Shown: piece by piece, positions 58,135-64,000 of the stretch
Numbering within the stretch: position 1 is the stretch's first letter
How the letters are laid out: every line of letters starts with the position of its first letter
Origin: Bugulina stolonifera
Taxonomy: Eukaryota > Bryozoa > Gymnolaemata > Cheilostomatida > Bugulidae
DNA length: 64,000 nucleotides
Direction: 5' to 3'
Assembly: GCA_935421135.1 (NCBI GenBank)
Contig: OW285187.1
Coordinates: forward strand, 29,468,929 to 29,532,928
Position numbers and translations under genes: made by a program
Notes under the pieces: model-generated
Database searches by the model: none
Seen by the model: only the letters and a program-made list of their open reading frames with translations
Told to the model about the DNA's origin: nothing

Positions 58135-61100
58135 ACAAGTATTCAATACAAATTATGTTTCTCTGTTTATTTACATGTACATGTATGTTAGACTTATACT
58201 ACAGCTGGAACTACTAGGCAGGTGTCGAAAATATGTACAAAACAGTTGCCTTCTGTGAAAGAGCATTAAGGATAGCCGAGTTTAATTTTTTCACGCTACT
58301 ATGGTGTACAAACAATGCCAATCCTAGCCCAAACCACTAGTGACTTCTTCACAAGTCATGATCATGAGTTCATAACCAATTTAAATTTGAATTGCTTCTA
58401 GAATCAGTCTTTCTGAATGTACATGTAAGTAAAGTATTTCTACCAAGTTCATTCTACAGTAGGAGCATAACAAGACTCCAGAAGCCAAGATATAGTTGAT
58501 AATGTTGTTAAATATCATAACACAGCAGTACTATGATACAAGTGTCAATGCTATAGGCTTCTGGGTTAATGCATGTGCTATTTTTCACAATGTTTCTGGG
58601 TTGTCTCCCCTCTCTCAAATGTTATGCAGGGAATAAAACATCCAAGTGTTAAATTATGTGGATTTAACATGCATATTTGACCAAGTACAAAAGTGTTCCA
58701 ACTACTATTAGTACGAATATCATTTACAATGCACGTGTCAGCAGCTACGTGTATGTATACTGCAATTGTTCAGCTGTGGAGGAGGGAGGACAACTACTAA
58801 ATATATACATGAAATAATTGAAAGCCTCCTACAGAAAGCAAGTATAATATTAGATGCTGGTTTTCAGTATGTCCCATCTACACTAATGGTTGCCCTCTCT
58901 TTTACACAGCTGAGTAAACATAGTTGCTACAAAAACAGTGCATCTTCTACCACATTTTTGTAACTTACATAATATACATGTACATGTATGGTATTGCGTT
59001 CATGCATCCATGGTGTTCCTCTTAGAGCTGCTAGCAAGGTACATGCACATGTACATTTGTATATTCTGAACTGAAGTTGTATTCTCTTTACATGTATGTG
59101 ACATCTATAATTTTATTTTTCTGTTGTTTTAATGGATCGATCAACATGTACATGTAGGTATTCTTGGTAGATTAGGCTTACTTTAGTCGTTGTCTGCTGG
59201 AAGAATGTACTAAAAGTTGCGTTCATGGGTAGTACACAACCTGAAGCTATACAATATGCTAAAATAAACACTGAGAGAACCTTCAATCTTTTGTTTATGT
59301 ATAACCTACTGCTGCTGGTCTCACTAGAATAATTATTATGTCCGATATACAATGTACGTATGTCTCTCACATTTACATGGTTATGACCTGTGTGATAGAT
59401 TCGGCTCTGTCTGTCTATTCTAACTACCCTAATTGCTTCGGTTCTGCAGGGAACATAAGTTTGGATAGTCTGTTAGATTGTTAGATAATTGTACACAGTA
59501 TGTTTTATATTATGCATGTACACTGCTAGTACATGACTCTTATTATGAACACAATATGTGATGTACATGTACATGTAATACATGTACATTGTATATTATG
59601 TAAAACATTTTGAGAGGTCTGGTGTTGTTATTTAATGTACTGTATAAGAGTATTATAATCCAACATGTAGGTATGTAATTCTTCAACTCATTGTCTCAAC
59701 AACAACAAAGATCTCTAAGGCAGAGAGAAAAAGTGCAGAACACATGTCACAAGGGCCCCTGTGGCTAATAAATTGTAGATATACTGTATATCAAAGAGGA
59801 GCAGGGATCAGCCCTTGGCCACCTTTGTTGAACTACATGTAATAATGTTGATAGACCAACTGCTGTTAGTACTTCCTCGTTCTCAATTATTTGCAAGCAA
59901 GGCAACAGGTAGTGCAAGAGAAAGGAATGACATGTACTTTCATGCCTTAGCCTACTCTAACTAATAGTACCACGTAGGTAAATGTGTTACTGCAACTGCA
60001 GCCCTTTCAAGCAGGTATTGCAATACACTTCAATTTGAGAAGCTAAAATATTTAATATTATTAACTTCCATATGACATGTATAATTGTACACCTGTCTAC
60101 ATGCACATCACATAATCCTAATATTCTCAATACAGTGCAATGTAAGGATGGGACAGAATAAGTCTGTGTCATTTCATATACATTGTACAGGTACATTTAC
60201 GCGTACATGGTAGATGTACAATGTACATGTATCACATGCTTAGCTGTTTCTCATCTATTAATGGTGGTGTATGATTTCACCACATTTTCACTACTGCTCT
60301 TCAGTCACTGCCCATTAAACCCAGCATGAACAGTGGTACCCCAAAACATAAACAGAGAGTTCTTGAGCTGTCATTTTAACCTGCTTTGCTGTGATGTTGC
60401 TGCTCTTGTTTTGGTTGAAGAATACAGACGGGGAGCTTCATCCTACATGTACATACTAGATGCACACAGATTTATAGAATATAATTTATAATACAGTGAA
60501 TTGCGAATAGGCTACACATAAAAATATGAAATCATAACTTAACCCTTTCTCCGGAAGATTCTTTATTAATATTGAATGTATTTTGGAGAAATACAATTCA
60601 TAGGCACAAAACTATTGATTGCAGTTGGAAGTCGTCCTCTCTCAATCTATTTTGTTTCATTTCTACCAGTAGGAGACAGATGGAAAGTGAGAGGATAACT
60701 TCTCTCTATGATCATTATTGAATGAAGGCCCTTGCTCCTGAAGAATAATTATTATTTAGATTACAAATTTAGTTAGAATTGCAACATGTATATCAAGTTG
60801 ATACTCCTAGATTTTGTTCATTCATCAGAGAATTGTTATAAATAGAAGCTGTCCTCTCTCTCACCATTTGTGTTTTGCTGGTAGAAGTTGAACATAACTG
60901 GCTGAGAAAGGCTAATTTATAATTACAATAAATAGCTAATGAGTGCCCAGTAGACAATGCACATGCAAGGCTGGGTGTTTTCTGTACTGCTGATGGTCAG
61001 TGTGTGAAGAGAGGACAACTACTAATACACCAAGGTCTAACTACATGAACTGCTATTTCCTACTAACAATGAACAGCTAGCGAATGAGATTGTGCCTACG

Positions 61101-61540
61101 TTCAAGAGCAAAATTCACTCTGTTTGGCAATGTTAATTATTGTGCATTTTAGTGATACTGTTGCATTAGTTAATGTTGTAGTGTTGGGCACCCTATAACC
61201 TGTAGTTGGGAAACATTGCATCATTGGGTGATGTAATTATCATAAAGTGAAATAATAAAACATTATTGTAATGGCTGTGCCACAGGCCAGCCACTGCTAG
61301 CTTGTAAGAGTAGAGAGATGATAACTTCTTATTGGTTCAAGCCACCCTAAGTAGGTACTGGGTTTGCTGCTATCCTATGTGCTCCCAGATCAACTATTCA
61401 GTGGTATTTAGTAGTGTATTGTGTGAAAAACACTATCTAGGTATAACAATGATTCCTCTGTACAATGAAATTGTCCTTTTCTATACTCTGTAGTACTGAG
61501 ACAAGAGAATACACAAGTAAGTATAATATATATAAAAAGA
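58135..61540. other. Non-coding region with several copies of the GAAGTTGTCCTCTC hairpin word
   Basis: No exon was recognised. Copies or single arms of the hairpin family occur near 58609, 58785, 60628-60702 (paired), 60850 and 61010. ACATGTACATGTA words are frequent (for example 59567-59588). Confidence 0.55.
60628..60702. repeat. 75-bp hairpin of the GAAGTTGTCCTCTC family
   Basis: The left end is GAAGTCGTCCTCTCTCAATC; the right end is the complement of GAAGTTATCCTCTCACTTTC. The arms of about 20 nt pair with a few mismatches. Confidence 0.65.
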
Positions 61541-61601
61541 CGAAACGGTCCGCGGTCTGCCGTCCTCCAATCAGATTCGGGGTCGAAAATCGGGACAACT
61601 C

Positions 61602-61999
61602 ATATATGTTGCAATGCTGCCGGTCAGGATCTCGGCTCCGGGTGGTGCTAGGACCTCGGGACCGGGTCCCCTTGCATCGCTGCCGGGGCGGGTCACTAGC
61701 CTTAGGACCTCGGCCCCGACCCAAAGGTGGGGTGGGTACACAACCCACCCCACACACCAAATAAGTGTTGGATCTCGGGCTATGCCGACGGCGAAGACCC
61801 TCCCGGACCCATGATTCATAATATATGTTATAATGCTGTCGGCGAGAATCTCGGTTCTGGGTGGTGGTAGGACCTTGGAACCGGGTCCCCAGGCATCGCT
61901 GCCGGGGCGGGTCGGTAGTCTTAGGCCCTCAACCCTGATCAAGGGCGGGTGGGTACATGACCCACCCCACCCCACACATTGGTGTTAGAACTCGCGCTA
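61602..61999. repeat. GC-rich tandem repeat, two copies of a 219-bp unit
   Basis: Copy 1 runs 61602-61820 and copy 2 from 61821 to about 61999 (incomplete). Shared blocks include GCATCGCTGCCGGGGCGGGT and ACCGGGTCCCC. Base composition is far more GC-rich than anything else in the window. The unit length is a multiple of three, so open frames run through both copies on both strands. No known protein motif is seen. Confidence 0.8.
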
Positions 62000-64000
62000 T
62001 TGACTTGGAGTTGTCTTCTTAATGCAAGGGGGCACAACTCCTCATGGAATCATTGTAACATGCCTGTGCCACCAGAGGTCATGTACATGTATGACCACAG
62101 TACATGAACACAAGCCATCATTTGATCCGAGCGAAGCGAGCAAATTTTGCAGTGAAGCTTGCGTCGCAGACCAAGCACGAAGTGCTTGTAATATAAATAT
62201 CACAGATAAGATAATGGGTGATTATTGCATGACAATTACATAATAGATTAATATGGATGATAGCCATCTAACCACTTGGCCTGGCCTGCTTAGTGTCCTG
62301 TCATAGACACAGATTAACATAGAGCTGTCTGGTAGGTCCTACTGCGGTCAGTGTCAAGGGCAGCGTTAGTGTCAAAGGCGGCCTCAGTGTCAAGGGCAGC
62401 CGGTCACCACATTATACAGTTTATTAAAACAGTTTTAAGGCACTGTCTTGTAATACCAGTTAAAAGCTTTGATAACCAAGTCAATGTACAATTACATAGT
62501 TTTGGATTTCTTTCACCCATGGCCTCCGCATCTTTTTCATCACTGGTGGCGGTTCTCTTTAAAATTTCTTGAGCAGAGCGAATTCCCTTTTCATATATCT
62601 AAAATACAGAACATTTCACTTGTCTTTTGCTGCAGCAACATTTTTCCATAAAGTTGTCCAAATAGCATCTCTATGGGAGATTAGCGACACTCCTTAAACC
62701 TTCATAAAATGCTGTCAAGAGTGAAAAAGTTACCATAGCTGGGTAAACTGTGAGATTGTTGAAAATTATGCAAGGGATTGAACTTACATTGTACAATGTG
62801 CTTCCAGCTGTTATGTCTATAGCAGTTGAACCAAGTCTAGGCCTATGAATTTGTCTGCTCCCCCTACAGTTCATTCACCTCTTCAGCTATCTGCTATGTA
62901 ATACATGTACATTACAAATTAGTATCAACTTATTAGACCTGTGAAAGTACAGAAAGCGCTAAGGGTTCCATCTCAACATGAATGCTAATCTACATGCACA
63001 TGTACATGTAAATAAGGGGTAAAAATCCATGTAACAACCTACAGTTTTCAAGCAGTATAATGTTAGTAGCGGTATAAAATTATTGTATAGTGCAAGATTT
63101 AGATTGCTGTAAAATTGCAGTATTAGGACAAGATGCTAAGCATATGCTACAAAGCAATGCAAATTGAAGAGCATAGATTATTTCTTGTTACTCTGGCCAA
63201 ACCAAAAGTGATGCTATTAGCATATTTAGTCTCAAATAAGGGCTGTTGTACTTGCTGTGGAAAACTATAATATTAATTAATTAATTAGCTGATTTTCACA
63301 TCAGAATAATGTACACAATGTACTTGTTAAATGCTGGCTTGCATCATATGATTGGTCTCTAAGTGTATCAAGGTACTTTCTCCAACTAACCTTTCAACTC
63401 ATTTGTATCTGTATATGTAGTGCATGTGGCTTATCCTGAATAAACTTCTATTTTCAGTAATAGACAAATAGTTGCTTAGATCCTGCACTGTCCGCTTACT
63501 CATCAATTATTGAAGCTGCCCTTCATTAAGAAAACATTCTACAATAGAAAGTCTACAGAGAGTAAGTTTCCTGCAAATACCATTTACATGTATACCGATA
63601 AAAACATTATAATATGGTTGTACTATACAACAGACTAGCAAATGCAACCCAAATTAAAAGTTTCAGTTTTGGAACATAATAAGAACATACTGCTCCATTA
63701 ATGGAGACCATGGCGCATAATGCTAGTGGGTACTGAGATAGAGTACGAAGTTGAATTTAAACACTACAATGATACTCACTGATGCTGGCTACAATTCTTT
63801 CTTCACACACATGGAGATTAAGTCAACTAAAGTTGCCTAAGACCTACAAAAACACAGATTATTCAGACATACATGTAGATAACTAAACAAGAGAAATTAT
63901 TTGTGTGCCACAGATTATTCTTGAATATCATGATTTTTCTTGATTTTGGTAGGTGGAGGCAGAGCAATGTAAGTGTGTAGGCCTATGCCCTGTAATGGTA
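62000..64000. other. Non-coding right end of the window
   Basis: It holds a hairpin GGAGTTGTCTTCTT ... GGGGGCACAACTCC at 62007-62041, a moderately GC-rich repeat-like patch at 62125-62195 (GAGCGAAGCGAGCAAATTTT), and a short GTGTCAAGGGC(A/G) repeat at 62350-62400. I see no convincing exon. Confidence 0.5.

Noticed and set aside
61437..61975. Pro/Arg/Gly-rich open frames of 99-134 codons on both strands
   Set aside because: They overlap on opposite strands within a GC-rich tandem repeat where stop codons are rare; no protein motif is visible.

Overview
The window is nuclear DNA of an animal. It is AT-rich, and the genes are split by many short to medium introns with GT...AG borders. The intact genes are metazoan families (LIN9, a RASSF7/8-type RA protein, SANBR/KIAA1841, ADAMTS-like M12B metalloproteinases). 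There are no operons, Shine-Dalgarno sites or bacterial genes. Compact introns and LDL-receptor class A modules on an ADAMTS-like protease would suit a sponge or another early-branching marine invertebrate, but I cannot fix the species from sequence alone.

Layout. (1) 1-1971, plus strand: the 3' end of a gene for a long disordered nuclear-type protein with a SUMO-interacting-like motif and a C-terminal UBZ4-like zinc finger. (2) 3202-10244, minus strand: a complete seven-exon N-terminal-RASSF gene (RASSF8-like, 502 aa), convergent with gene 1. (3) 12858-19440, minus strand: a complete 15-exon SANBR (KIAA1841) orthologue, 668 aa. (4) 20883-27755, plus strand: a complete 11-exon LIN9 (MuvB/DREAM subunit), 506 aa, divergent from SANBR across 1.4 kb. 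(5) 28756-39696 and 40594-49967, plus strand: a tandem pair of 16-exon genes for secreted ADAMTS-like metalloproteinases. Each has a signal peptide, a cysteine-free pro-region ending in a furin-type RRKR site, a reprolysin catalytic domain with HELGHSLGxxHDG, an ADAMTS-type cysteine-rich region, two LDLa repeats, a Ser/Thr linker and a small cysteine-rich C-terminal module with a hydrophobic tail. (6) 50-64 kb: mostly non-coding, repeat-rich DNA with one weak candidate for the 3' end of another gene (55618-58107).

In all five complete gene models the exon phases were checked by hand and each adds up to an open reading frame. RASSF8-like, SANBR and LIN9 act in unrelated processes (cell junction/Ras-association signalling, class-switch recombination control, cell-cycle transcription), so their closeness does not by itself imply a shared pathway. 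The paired metalloproteinases are clearly a local gene duplication.

The main non-genic content is small mobile elements: a pogo/Tigger-type MITE with TA target duplications, other terminal-inverted-repeat MITEs (one ending 14 bp before a coding exon), four tRNA-derived SINE-like copies, a CAAGTC-rich element with a partial inverted copy, near-perfect palindromes, and a dispersed family of short hairpins with ends like GAAGTTGTCCTCTC. The best candidates for something undescribed are the metalloproteinase architecture and that hairpin family.
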